Origin: Candidatus Geocrenenecus sp. JGI 0000106-J15
GTDB lineage: Archaea > Thermoproteota > Nitrososphaeria_A > Caldarchaeales > Wolframiiraptoraceae
Reading direction: 5' to 3'
DNA length: 64,000 nucleotides
NCBI GenBank assembly: GCA_000405685.1
Contig: ASPF01000012.1
Coordinates: forward strand, 1 to 64,000
The position numbers and the translations under genes are program-made. Numbering within the stretch: position 1 is the stretch's first letter; each line of letters opens with the position of its first letter. The notes below the pieces were generated by a model. It made no database searches and was not told where the DNA came from. It saw only the letters and a list, made by a program, of their open reading frames with translations. Below, piece by piece: positions 41,814-51,448 of this stretch.

Positions 41814-42791
41814 CTAGATGATCAACTTCTCTGATAAGAACCATTTAACATATCTTTGAATCATTTCTTCAAGATCTATCTTTGGGCTCCACCCTAAAAT
41901 ATTCTTTGCCTTACTATTGTCACAATAGCTTATGAGAGATTCATGGGGTTTAAGTTCTCTAAAGTTTACCTGAACCCTCTTTTTGAACTCTTCCATCATT
42001 AGTTCTGCAATCTTCAAAACACTTATAGGTCTACCAAACCCGATATTGAATATCTCAGCTCTTCTTGCTTTCATGCCTACCGCTATAGTTCCTTCTACAG
42101 CGTCTCCAACATATGTGAAATCTCTCTGAGCAGGCTTAAACTCTCCATCAACCCATTTTCCATAAACTTCAATTGCTCTCGCCAAGAAAATATTCTCAGC
42201 GAAGATCTTGAAGACGATGTTTCCTCTACATCTCTCACCTACAATGTTAAAGTATCTAATTATCGGGCAGTCTAATCCATATGTTTCTACATAGAGTTCA
42301 CATAGTTTCTCACCGAAGAACTTACTCATAGCATACGGTCCCTTAGGCTTAGGCAGTAAATCTTCTTTAAGAGGAGGCTGATGATCTCCATATACGCTTG
42401 AACTAGACGTGTAGATTATTTTAGGTGAGGGCTCAACAATTCTAGCCGATTCAAGTATATTTAATAATGCTCTATAGTTGTTATCAAGATACTGGTAAGG
42501 CTGGCTTATACTAAGTCTATGGGATGCAATCGCTGCCAGATGATATATCTTCTCAAACCTGTATTCTTTAAACAATTGAAGTGTAGCCTCGGGCTCTCTT
42601 AAATCAATATATGCTATCTTTAAGTTCTTCAAGTTCGGACTCCTAACAATATGTCTATAGTTGTCTTCAAGAGGCTGGGGATTACTTAGTGCTACTACTT
42701 CTTCACCTAGCTCTAGAAGCTTCTCAACTAGATGGCTTCCTATGAATCCGAAAGCACCAGTCACTAAGATCAAGGCTCTGCATGTAAGCAT
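41814..42791 (-). CDS. NAD-dependent sugar-nucleotide epimerase/dehydratase
   Basis: A 325-residue extended short-chain dehydrogenase: N-terminal ILVTGAFGFIGSHLVEKLLE (GxxGxxG), active-site TSSSSVYG and the YxxxK pair in GPYAMSKFFGEKLCELY. The C-terminal substrate region carries YFNIVGERC and FTYVGDAVEGTI, as in UDP-glucose 4-epimerases and related epimerases. It probably interconverts a UDP-hexose made by the upstream GalU, between that gene and Ugd with gaps of about 10 bases. The exact sugar cannot be read from the sequence. Confidence 0.9.
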   Translation of the reverse strand: MLTCRALILVTGAFGFIGSHLVEKLLELGEEVVALSNPQPLEDNYRHIVRSPNLKNLKIAYIDLREPEATLQLFKEYRFEKIYHLAAIASHRLSISQPYQYLDNNYRALLNILESARIVEPSPKIIYTSSSSVYGDHQPPLKEDLLPKPKGPYAMSKFFGEKLCELYVETYGLDCPIIRYFNIVGERCRGNIVFKIFAENIFLARAIEVYGKWVDGEFKPAQRDFTYVGDAVEGTIAVGMKARRAEIFNIGFGRPISVLKIAELMMEEFKKRVQVNFRELKPHESLISYCDNSKAKNILGWSPKIDLEEMIQRYVKWFLSEKLII

Positions 42792-42802
42792 GATTTACGA
42801 TG

Positions 42803-43672
42803 CTATATACTTGTCTTAGATGAGAGATGGTAAGATATTTCTAAAGCCTCCCAGAGAGTTTTCGGGTTACCAACATCTAGCCTAGCAATATGGTTTGGAA
42901 GCTTAACTGCCACAACTTTCTTCCCCATCTTTAGCAATCCTCCTATACCATCAGTCAACTGTATTTCTCCACCGACTCCAGGTCTTACTTTAGATAAGCA
43001 ATCTAAGATCTCAGTCTCAAAAATGTATACTGGAAGTATAGCGATGTCTGACCATGGTCTCTGGGGTTTCTCTTCAACTCTATTAACTATCCAAACATCT
43101 CCTTCAACGGTTTCTCCACCTATTACTCCATATGGACGAGGATCATCAACCTTCATAACTAGTAGGGTTGCAGAACAACCATATCTAAAATGTATTTCTA
43201 AGAGTTTATCAAGATGTTCACAATTGCTTGAAGCAATATATGTATCCCCAGCATGAACTATGAATGTTTCATCTATGAGACCTCTCGCTCTTAAGACTGC
43301 ATCTCCGAAACCTTTAGGTTCAGGCTGATTCAAGAATACAATCATACTATCGTAAACCATATTGTAGAATCTCTCCATCTCTTCTGCATAATCATCTTTC
43401 CCCCTTCCCCTAAGAAGATTGATGAAGCTTAAATCAGGTGTAAAATGATCTTCTATAGCTCTCTTACCTCTACCAACCACTATAAAGTATTCACGGATGC
43501 CTATAGAATATAGTTGCTCAAAAATAACTTGAATAAGAGGCTTCAGTAAACGTTCCATGCTACTACTCTTAACAAATATTGGAAGCATCTCTTTAGGAAT
43601 CTCCTTAGTAACAGGTAGAAGACGAGTACCTAAACCAGCAGCAGTAATAACAGCTTTCCTAACTTTAACCAT
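42803..43672 (-). CDS. galU: UTP-glucose-1-phosphate uridylyltransferase
   Basis: A 289-residue nucleotidyltransferase beginning KAVITAAGLGTRLLPVTKEI with PKEMLPIFVKS, the GalU signature; VHAGDTYIASSN holds the metal Asp (G-D) and GVIGGETVEGDVWIVNRVEE the sugar-binding segment. GGEIQLTDGIGGLLKMGKKV completes the fold. It makes UDP-glucose from UTP and glucose-1-phosphate. First gene of the galU-epimerase-ugd operon, reading leftward. A related glucose-1-phosphate thymidylyltransferase is the alternative, but the length and motif match GalU better. Confidence 0.9.
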   Translation of the reverse strand: MVKVRKAVITAAGLGTRLLPVTKEIPKEMLPIFVKSSSMERLLKPLIQVIFEQLYSIGIREYFIVVGRGKRAIEDHFTPDLSFINLLRGRGKDDYAEEMERFYNMVYDSMIVFLNQPEPKGFGDAVLRARGLIDETFIVHAGDTYIASSNCEHLDKLLEIHFRYGCSATLLVMKVDDPRPYGVIGGETVEGDVWIVNRVEEKPQRPWSDIAILPVYIFETEILDCLSKVRPGVGGEIQLTDGIGGLLKMGKKVVAVKLPNHIARLDVGNPKTLWEALEISYHLSSKTSI

Positions 43673-43746
43673 CTCAAGAAATCTAGAAACTAGAATCTTA
43701 ATAACATTTCCTCAAAAATATCATAGCCACTAACAATAATATTTAC

Positions 43747-44957
43747 TTATGAGCATGCAGTCTCATAGAAATATGAAATAGAAGAGATCTCAGGTCTCTT
43801 AAGTAAATATTGACATGGATCGAAGTAGTATCCTGAAGCGTAAAGTCTAACAGTCCTCGCCAAGTATAGTAGAAACATCAACACATAAGATAGTCTAATC
43901 AGATCTGCTGTTAATCTACTATGTATTTGAATCTCTCTTAAACCTATCTCAATTAATACTGGTATCACTGGCATGAGGTAAGCGAGATGCCTAAAGAAGT
44001 CTATATCTCCTTTAAGTATTAAGAGACCTCCTGCTAGAAGTAGTCCAAAGACTGCTTGGCCTAGCATCAATTTGTTTATTTGTTTAAAATAAGTTAACGA
44101 TATTATCAGAGGAAGTATTCCTAGTAATCCTAAGAAATGTACAACAAATACAATTAAAAATGTAAAAGAATTTCCAAGACCTATATTTAGATATGCTTGG
44201 ATATCTTCTGAATGTATCTCCCATGGAAGTACAGGGGTGATAGCCGTCATAAATGCTCGATAGATTTCTTCAAGCGTTGGAATATGGGGTTGAAAATCAG
44301 AATATGATACGCCCCCACTCGCAATAACATATAGTTGCCAGCCAACTACTCCAGTAACCCAGCCAGAGGAAACGACTAAGAGATTCTTCTTCTTAAATTT
44401 AGGCATAATCAAGAATATAATGATTAAGAATAGTGGTAGAGCAACAAAACTCTCCCTAGCCAACATGAGCAGTAATGGTATGGAAAAGAGTAAAACTTTA
44501 TCGTGTATTCTACTCTCATCGCTAATTTTCATAAGAATAATCAATAAAGCCGTCATTAAAATGGCTGTAAAAGTATCTACATATGTAGGCTAAACAATAA
44601 GTAGATCGATGGAAACATTAATCCAAAGACATTCAAGGATGACCCATTTAAACGTGCCAAGATACTCTGGAGACCAAAGAACAATGTAGCCAAAGCTAAT
44701 GGTACTATCTTATAAAATATATCAGCAATAGCAAGTAACAGATAATATAGTGGAGATCTAACACAAAGTAATATTTTATGACTGTTTGAGATAATTATTT
44801 CACCACTACAAACTGGATCGTATGGAAAACCTGTTGTAGACATAACTTTAGAGGTCCATATAACGATAGCTGGGTCACCGTAGGGAGGCACTATTAGAAT
44901 TATCATACATAGGAGGATAAAATATGTGAGGATTGCTAGTCTATCTATCTGCCACAT
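43747..44957 (-). pseudogene. Polytopic membrane glycosyltransferase (GT39/PMT-like), frameshifted
   Basis: Two frames join into one about 400-residue membrane protein. The first (ATG 44957, MWQIDRLAILTYFILLCMII, stop at 44577) and the second (in a frame that runs to 43747) meet at about 44580-44600, where SIYLLFSL continues as TYVDTFTAILMTALLIILMK after a one-base change. Loop features PPYGDPAIVIWTSK and PLLLMLARESFVALPLFLI, and the many hydrophobic spans, resemble dolichyl-phosphate-sugar transferases. Either the gene is recently broken or the assembly has an indel. It directly follows the GalU gene's promoter region. Confidence 0.7.
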
Positions 44958-45184
44958 AATCTATTAATCTCTAAAATTACTATGTTATAATTATTATCTC
45001 AATGTCTTCAAGAATTGTTTGAAGTATAGCATTATTGATAAAGGTAGAATAATCTGGACTTAAGTATCTGGAGATTTCAACATGGATATCTTTAGTTGGT
45101 TCTCCTCCCTCAACTTCTTTAACTCATGTCATCTGTATGAGAAAAGTTTAAGAAAATCAGAGAGAATAATTATATAGAGTAGGT

Positions 45185-45541
45185 TTGGGTTTTGTTAAAG
45201 TTAAGTTTAGAATTTATAATCCTGCTGATAGAAGTAAATTCGTAGATGTAGAGGGTATAGTAGATACAGGAGCAATATATGCCGTTGTAAGTAGGAGTTA
45301 TCTTGAATCGATAGGTCTCAAGCCCGTAGAAAAAAGAGTATTTAGAGTATTTGGCGGCGAAGTTGAAAGAGAAGTAGGTATAGCAGAGATAGAATTAATG
45401 GGTAGAAGAGGCGGGATAACAATAATATTCGGTGAGGAGAAGGATATCTCTATTCTAGGAGTGACTGCTCTAGAAGCACTTGGTCTTGAGGTGGATCCGA
45501 TAAAGAATACTTTAAAAGAATCACAATTACTTATGCTATAA
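45185..45541 (+). CDS. Retropepsin-like (clan AA) aspartic protease-like protein
   Basis: The 118-residue protein begins with TTG (MGFVKVKFRIYNPADRSKFV) and has the loop VDVEGIVDTGAIYAVVSRSY, with DTG intact, then VFRVFGGEVEREVGIAEIEL and the closing DISILGVTALEALGLEVDPI. It is close in order to the 123-residue protein at 10461, including an RSYLESIGLK-like helix after the active loop. Its neighbours belong to the glycan cluster. A TATA-like TTATATAG lies only about 10 bases upstream, so the message start is uncertain. Confidence 0.75.
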   Translation: MGFVKVKFRIYNPADRSKFVDVEGIVDTGAIYAVVSRSYLESIGLKPVEKRVFRVFGGEVEREVGIAEIELMGRRGGITIIFGEEKDISILGVTALEALGLEVDPIKNTLKESQLLML

Positions 45542-45636
45542 GTCTCTCTAGGAGATGGAGCTTCATAGATTAAAACTAAACTAAGTAGCTCATAGATAGG
45601 ATAAGGATAGCAACATAGGTCAACCTTTTTCAATAA

Positions 45637-46752
45637 TTAATTCCTACACAGTACATCACGGTACACTCTAAGATATTTTAATGCGATGTTCTCGGGAGAG
45701 AACTCTTTAGCTGATTCTCTAGCTTTATTCTTCATCTCTTCTCTTAGTTTTTTGTCTTCTAAGAGTAGGAGGATCTTCCGTGAAAGTTCATGCCAATCTC
45801 TAGGATTAAATGAGAAACCGTTTAAACCTTCCCTAACAATCTCTCTTAATCCACCTACTCTAGATACTATTATTGGTAGACCCGATGCGAGAGCTTCAGC
45901 TGCAACCATACCAAAAGGTTCATAGATAGATGGTAAAACGAAAACTGCTCCATCTTCAAGTATCTTCTCTACATCAGGTCTAAAGCCTTGAAATTCTACA
46001 TTATCTAATATAGATAATTTTCCAGCTAATGCTACCAGTTCTTTTTCTTGACTTCCTCCACCAACTATTACTAGCTTAACGTCTGTTTTCTTCTTTAGGA
46101 TCTCAGATGCAGCGATAATCAAAGTCTCAATATTTTTTGCTTTCTCGAATCTAGCTATACAGACTATGTTTAAGCCCTGTGCTGTAATGCTTGAAAATCT
46201 TTCATAATCTATAGGATTTGGTATACCAGCAGCTCTGAAACCATACTTCTTTAAGTGATCCGCCATCCAATTACTACAACCAACGATCTTATCGGCTAGC
46301 TTCAACCCAATATTCCATGAAAATTTTAATAACAATTTATCGAGAAGACCATAACTATGAGGTGAGATAGATATCTCAAGATTCGGGTCGCCTTCAACTG
46401 TATAAACCAGCTTTCTCTTAAGAAGTTTAGCTGCTAAACCAACTACTAAAGCCTCCTTAGTCCCATGACAATGAACAATATCAATATTGTATTTCTTGAT
46501 CACCTTGAGAGAAGAAAAGAATAACCAAACCCAGTATGATAAACTCTTAAAATAAAACTTTGATAAAGATATTTCGACCTTCTTCTCTTTAAGTCTCTGA
46601 TAGAGTCTTAGATATTCTCTTCTAGGGATCGTAGATAAGAGGACCGGCTCAATACTATGTGATGTCAGCCCAAGCATAAGATGAAGCATGGCCATAGTTG
46701 CTCCACCAATATGGCTACCTGAAGCAGTAAATAGAACCCTTGTCTTCCTCAT
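45637..46752 (-). CDS. GT4-family glycosyltransferase
   Basis: A 371-residue GT-B enzyme: N-terminal VLFTASGSHIGGATMAMLHL, UDP-sugar-binding C-lobe with VCIARFEKAKNIETLI and the E-x7-E motif in SIYEPFGMVAAEALASGLPI, then IVSRVGGLREIVREGLNGF. The N-terminal GG loop suggests a retaining sugar transfer from a nucleotide sugar onto a growing glycan. It has no signal peptide, so it acts at the cytoplasmic face. It points away from the next GT4 gene, with divergent promoters in a 100-base gap. Confidence 0.9.
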   Translation of the reverse strand: MRKTRVLFTASGSHIGGATMAMLHLMLGLTSHSIEPVLLSTIPRREYLRLYQRLKEKKVEISLSKFYFKSLSYWVWLFFSSLKVIKKYNIDIVHCHGTKEALVVGLAAKLLKRKLVYTVEGDPNLEISISPHSYGLLDKLLLKFSWNIGLKLADKIVGCSNWMADHLKKYGFRAAGIPNPIDYERFSSITAQGLNIVCIARFEKAKNIETLIIAASEILKKKTDVKLVIVGGGSQEKELVALAGKLSILDNVEFQGFRPDVEKILEDGAVFVLPSIYEPFGMVAAEALASGLPIIVSRVGGLREIVREGLNGFSFNPRDWHELSRKILLLLEDKKLREEMKNKARESAKEFSPENIALKYLRVYRDVLCRN

Positions 46753-46853
46753 CCCTTAATCATCATCCTTATCCATTAACATAAACTTAATTTATACTAT
46801 CTATGAATCTTATACTTGTTTATATAGAGCAGCTAATTTACCGTTAAGATAGA

Positions 46854-48002
46854 ATGATTAGAGTAATGACATTCGTTAGACGTATAGCAGGCCTCCTTGA
46901 ACCATCGCTAGAATCAGAATTCTATGAAGAATTTACTGAACTCTCAAAATATCTAGAATTAATTGTCGTATCAGACATGGTAGATTCGATGACTCATAAT
47001 TTTAAAGTACATAAAGCACGGACTATTAGAATCCCAAAGATATATGGCATATCCAAGATAATTTCATACTGCTATGCAGTATTCAAGTACAGGAAGGAGA
47101 TAGATATCTTGTATGTTAGAACTTTTAGCCCACCTGAGATAATCGCATTAATATTTAGTAAAAAACTTTTAAGGAAAAAATCAGTACTATTGATACCTGG
47201 TACATGGATATTCGAGCCTCCGACGTTTAAGAATAGAATATTTAAATGGATTTTCCTGAAGGCAGTTAATGCAGCAGATGTGTTAATACTCTATACGCCG
47301 CTAATGCTCCCTGAATTATGTAAACACTTTCCAGTTTTTAATAATTTTAGAGGAAAAATAACATATATCCATAATGGTGTCAATATCGAAAGATTCACCT
47401 TAGGTGTACCAGATGCAACCATATTATCGAGATACTCAATACCATTGACTAAGAAGATTATATTATTTGTTGGAAGAGTATCTTCTAGAAAGGGGGTAAT
47501 CGACCTTGTTAAAGCATTTTCAATTGTTAAGAAGAATATAGACGAGGTAATGCTCTTAATAGTGGGTAAGGAAGAAGCTAAGTATGGAGAGAAAGTCAAA
47601 AGAGTTATACAAGAACTCAATATAGCGGATTCTACTCTATTGTTTGGACCTATTCCCAATAAAGAGGTAGTGGAGATACTGAAAAAATGTGATCTATTTG
47701 TATATCCATCGGTAGGAGGTGAAGGTATTCCTAGAGCTATAATCGAGGCAATGGCTTGCGGTAAACCCGTTGTTGCAACAAACATAGCAGGTATACCCGA
47801 AGTTGTTAAGAATGGGGAAACAGGCTTTTTAGTCGAGGTAGGAGACTATCAATCTCTTGCTCTATATATCATGAACATATTAAGAAATGAAGAACTAGCG
47901 AGGACACTAGGGATTAATGCAAGAAGACTTGTTGAAAGGGAATTTAGCTATGAGGTAGTTATTCCAGAATTAGTTAAAACTTTTAAGACTATAATTAGAT
48001 GA
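46854..48002 (+). CDS. GT4-family glycosyltransferase
   Basis: A 382-residue GT-B enzyme. FVGRVSSRKGVIDLVKAFSI begins the nucleotide-sugar lobe and EGIPRAIIEAMACGKPVVAT holds the E-x7-E motif, followed by TNIAGIPEVVKNGETGFLV. The N-lobe contains YVRTFSPPEIIALIFSKKLL with the acceptor-side helix. It is the first of two rightward GT genes separated by nine bases, so they should be co-transcribed. Donor and acceptor are unknown; surface polysaccharide or the N-glycan of the S-layer protein is plausible given the cluster. Confidence 0.9.
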   Translation: MIRVMTFVRRIAGLLEPSLESEFYEEFTELSKYLELIVVSDMVDSMTHNFKVHKARTIRIPKIYGISKIISYCYAVFKYRKEIDILYVRTFSPPEIIALIFSKKLLRKKSVLLIPGTWIFEPPTFKNRIFKWIFLKAVNAADVLILYTPLMLPELCKHFPVFNNFRGKITYIHNGVNIERFTLGVPDATILSRYSIPLTKKIILFVGRVSSRKGVIDLVKAFSIVKKNIDEVMLLIVGKEEAKYGEKVKRVIQELNIADSTLLFGPIPNKEVVEILKKCDLFVYPSVGGEGIPRAIIEAMACGKPVVATNIAGIPEVVKNGETGFLVEVGDYQSLALYIMNILRNEELARTLGINARRLVEREFSYEVVIPELVKTFKTIIR

Positions 48003-48011
48003 TGCTATTGA

Positions 48012-48977
48012 ATGAAAGTACTAATGGTCGGTAGAAGAAAATCTATAGCATTTGATGAATTAAAAAAATACTGGGGCGAAGTTATCTTCTCGTCGCCACC
48101 TCGAATTCCTCTGAAAAAATATGATCTTATAATAGCACAAGAACCGACACTTAGGATAGGCCCAATTGCTTATCTTACAGCAAAGATATGCAGGGGAAAA
48201 TTCATTGTGGAAGTTCATGGAGAGTATATTGAAGGCTGGCTTAAAGGTGTACAGAAAACTGCGTCTGTTTTTGTATTAAAGAATGCTGACTTTGTTAGAG
48301 CAGTTAACAATAATATTGCTAATCAATTAAGACGAATCAGTATTAAAAAAATACTGGTGATACCATCAGTTTATGTAAGAACAGACATCCTTAAAATAAT
48401 GAAAAATCAAACGGAGAGAGAAAAGATAGTATTGTATGCTGGTAGAATAGCTCCAGAGAAGAATTTACCTCTCTTAATACAGTCCTTTAAACATGTTATT
48501 AAAGAAGAACGAACAGCTAAACTGCTAATTATTGGTGAAGGTCCAGAGAAAGCTAAACTCACCAAGCTAATAAAAGAATACAATCTAGATGGAGCGGTAA
48601 CTTTGTTAGACAAATGGCTAAGCTTAGAGGAATTAGCAATTTACTATAATGAAGCAGCAATATTTGTTTTAACCTCATTATATGAAGGAGGCCCACGAGT
48701 AATCTTCGAAGCAGGCGCATGTGGAACACCATTCATATCAACTCCAGTAGGAATACTGTCTGAATTAGTAAGCGATGGAGAATGTGGTTACTTCCTGAAC
48801 AATCCAGATCCGAAAGAATTGGCTGAGAAGATCTTACTATTGCTTGATCAACCAGATTTAAGACAGAAGATGGGAGAGACCTTTAGGAGAATAATAATTG
48901 AGAAATTTGAATGGAGCAAAGCAATAAGAAGATATGCGGAAGCATATATTAAGGTTCTTAAAGAGGATAAAACTTAA
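48012..48977 (+). CDS. GT4-family glycosyltransferase
   Basis: The 321-residue enzyme starts nine bases after the previous GT4 gene. It is shorter in the N-lobe (MKVLMVGRRKSIAFDELKKY), but keeps YAGRIAPEKNLPLLIQSF, the E-x7-E motif in SLYEGGPRVIFEAGACGTPF, and STPVGILSELVSDGECGYFL. The order and codon use match its neighbour, so both likely add sugars to the same glycan. It ends 40 bases before the convergent polytopic glycosyltransferase gene. Confidence 0.88.
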   Translation: MKVLMVGRRKSIAFDELKKYWGEVIFSSPPRIPLKKYDLIIAQEPTLRIGPIAYLTAKICRGKFIVEVHGEYIEGWLKGVQKTASVFVLKNADFVRAVNNNIANQLRRISIKKILVIPSVYVRTDILKIMKNQTEREKIVLYAGRIAPEKNLPLLIQSFKHVIKEERTAKLLIIGEGPEKAKLTKLIKEYNLDGAVTLLDKWLSLEELAIYYNEAAIFVLTSLYEGGPRVIFEAGACGTPFISTPVGILSELVSDGECGYFLNNPDPKELAEKILLLLDQPDLRQKMGETFRRIIIEKFEWSKAIRRYAEAYIKVLKEDKT

Positions 48978-49016
48978 CTGAACATTAAAGAACAGACTCA
49001 TTTTCGATTTGATTAC

Positions 49017-50138
49017 TTATGAAATTCCCGCTAGTAGCGAGCTTTCTGCAAATATATAGATATCCCACGGAGGAGAGAACCTTCCAAGATGATAATATAC
49101 ATAAAATATAGATAGTGTTAAATTTAGTACATATATGGTTATCCTTAATATGTTTATAGAGAGCATGTTCAGAAACGGTTTACTGTGTAGAGCCTTTATT
49201 ATCTCTTCTAGTCCTATGCCTGCCAGAGGCATAGTTGCATAGAATGTTACTACACCTATTCTCAAGTCTCTGAAAGGCCATAATAGATATGAGATGAAAG
49301 CAGGTATCAACAGGGAAAAGAATATGAGATTCTGTCTTCTATCATTGAGATTGAAGAAACCTATAATTAATGCTAAAATAGCAAAGGGAAAGTGGCTAAG
49401 AGCTATTGCTTTCGATATGTCAACTAAATCAGCATAGAATAATACACCATATCTCTCTTGACTATATTGTAAACCAGCTCTAAGATAATGGGTCCAATAA
49501 TTCTCACCTATCCAAAATGTTGTGAATATCTGCCAACAGATTACTGGTAAGACTAGAAAGATAACATATAGTATTGTTTTCCTAAGGTTCTTGTTAACTA
49601 GACTTAATAGAAGTATTGAGAAAACTACTGGTAGAGTTGATTCTTTAGCAAGTAGACCTATACCACTTAGAATCGAGAGAACATAGTAGTGATTAGTGTT
49701 TGATGATTTAATGAACTGTAGATAGAGCCATAAGATGAGTAAAGTGAAGAAGGTGCTTCCCGCTTCTAACATTACGGAACCAAAATATAGAAGAGCTGGT
49801 GGACTAACGCACAAGAGGATTGAGGCATTGAAAGCAATACTACGTGACCTCGTTATCTCAAGAGTTATGAAATATGTTAGAAATGTGGAGCCAATCCATA
49901 AAATTATGTTAACAACTCCGTATGCAATAGGGATCCATAGGAGGGTTGCTAAGGGGGAGGCAATCAAAGGTATTAAAGGACGTGCTGATAGCCAACCTGC
50001 AGGTGGATATGGAGATATCCCTAGAAAGTATCTTGTTAAATGGATGTAGATCTTTGAGTCGCTATACACTATACCGAAGAACAATATAGAGCAGAAAACT
50101 GTTATAGCCCCTAGAGTTAAGATATATTTTCTGTCCAT
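49017..50138 (-). CDS. Polytopic membrane glycosyltransferase (GT39/ArnT-like)
   Basis: A 373-residue protein with about ten hydrophobic spans. The first large loop after the first span (YFLGISPYPPAGWLSARPLI) and LCVSPPALLYFGSVMLEAGS with an acidic residue after the small loop resemble the catalytic side of lipid-linked sugar transferases of the GT-C fold. Such enzymes use polyprenyl-phosphate sugars outside the membrane. It is convergent with the GT4 pair and followed at its upstream side by the leftward broken GT4 gene. Substrate unknown. Confidence 0.72.
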   Translation of the reverse strand: MDRKYILTLGAITVFCSILFFGIVYSDSKIYIHLTRYFLGISPYPPAGWLSARPLIPLIASPLATLLWIPIAYGVVNIILWIGSTFLTYFITLEITRSRSIAFNASILLCVSPPALLYFGSVMLEAGSTFFTLLILWLYLQFIKSSNTNHYYVLSILSGIGLLAKESTLPVVFSILLLSLVNKNLRKTILYVIFLVLPVICWQIFTTFWIGENYWTHYLRAGLQYSQERYGVLFYADLVDISKAIALSHFPFAILALIIGFFNLNDRRQNLIFFSLLIPAFISYLLWPFRDLRIGVVTFYATMPLAGIGLEEIIKALHSKPFLNMLSINILRITIYVLNLTLSIFYVYYHLGRFSPPWDIYIFAESSLLAGIS

Positions 50139-50205
50139 GATTGTTACCCCGAAGGGTATGGAGCGTGTAAAATTTAAAGCTTGAGTTAATTTTTAGTTAT
50201 TTATC

Positions 50206-51403
50206 TCATGAATCGCTAAACAGAATTTTAAAATACTTGTTGACCTGTTTCTTTACGTCGAAATCTTTAGCTCTCTCTAGAGCTTTTTCCTATATTCTTC
50301 AAGTTTCACTGGATTTTTTAAGAGTTTGATTATTTCAGCCGCCCAGAGTTCTTCTTGCCAAGTTAAGGGTTCTCTAGCTGTATATCTTTTACCATCCATT
50401 ACAGGCATTAGTATACCATATTCACCATACTCTGGCTTTGTAAGTCTACTTACTTTATACTGTGTTCTTGGAGCAAGTATCTCTCTAGGTCCTGAGAGAC
50501 AATCTGCTGAAATAACGGGCAAGCCGCATGCAAGCGCTTCTAGAACCACATTTGGAAAACCCTCCCAAAGTGATGTAAGACAGAAAAGCGTGCTTCGACG
50601 CAAGTATTTAAATGGATTATCTTGCCAGCCCAGAAAGAGAACTTTCCCACTTAATCCAAGGTTAGAGACCAGCTCTTTAAGATATTCCTCTAATTCACCA
50701 TGCCCACGAATTACTAACTGGTCTTAGGTAATGCTTCGTTTACCTTTTTAAACAACCGGATTAAATACCATTGACCTTTTTGATGTACCATACGACCAAT
50801 GTTAATAATCACTGGATTAGAGAAAAAGTAGTCATATTTTTCATCTAGTTCTTCAGAGGCTAACTTATTTATCAATGAAACATCAACAGGGTTATGGATG
50901 ACTTCGATTTTCCAGTCTGGTAAGCCGAACTTTTTTATCAACTTATATTTTATTGGATATGATACGACGATGACTTTCTTTATCAATAGTTTCGTGGCAA
51001 GAGATACAAGGAATCTAAAAAATATTTTATGGTGAGGGCGCTTCATATACGGTTCAAAAAAGTAGTTGTGTATAGCGTAGAATCTGCCCTTACATTTGTT
51101 AAATAAGGTGAATGTTAGTCCTTGACCTGTGGGAGATAACAATATAGCATCAGGTCTTGTTTTAGAAAGTAAACGATTGAATCTAATAAACACTTTGAAT
51201 GCTTCGAAAATATTATTATAATCGCCAATATGATAGATTGGATGTTTAATGGGATAGGTAACAGACTTTTTGAATAATATAATGTAAACAGCTATATGTT
51301 CAGGAGCATGTAATGATAGCCATGACACAATTCTTTCAGCTCCACCGAATGATAACTTAGGAGATATTATTACCAATTTTCTCTCTTTGTTTCTATTTTC
51401 CAT
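50206..51403 (-). pseudogene. GT4-family glycosyltransferase broken by two frameshifts
   Basis: Frame 1 (ATG 51403) covers the N-lobe KLVIISPKLSFGGAERIVSW through IINIGRMVHQKGQWYLIRLF and stops at 50714 after ALPKTS. A shifted frame resumes as DQLVIRGHGELEEYLKELVS and contains the E-x7-E motif in SLWEGFPNVVLEALACGLPV, and stops at 50277 after YRKKL. A second shift in the A-run (plus-strand TTTTT near 50285) recovers KALERAKDFDVKKQVNKYFK to TGA at 50206-50208. Each piece is well conserved, so the breaks are recent or are assembly indels. Confidence 0.75.
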
Positions 51404-51448
51404 AGTAACTTTCTATACTAGAACTCATATAAAAGACTAGCTTGCTAA

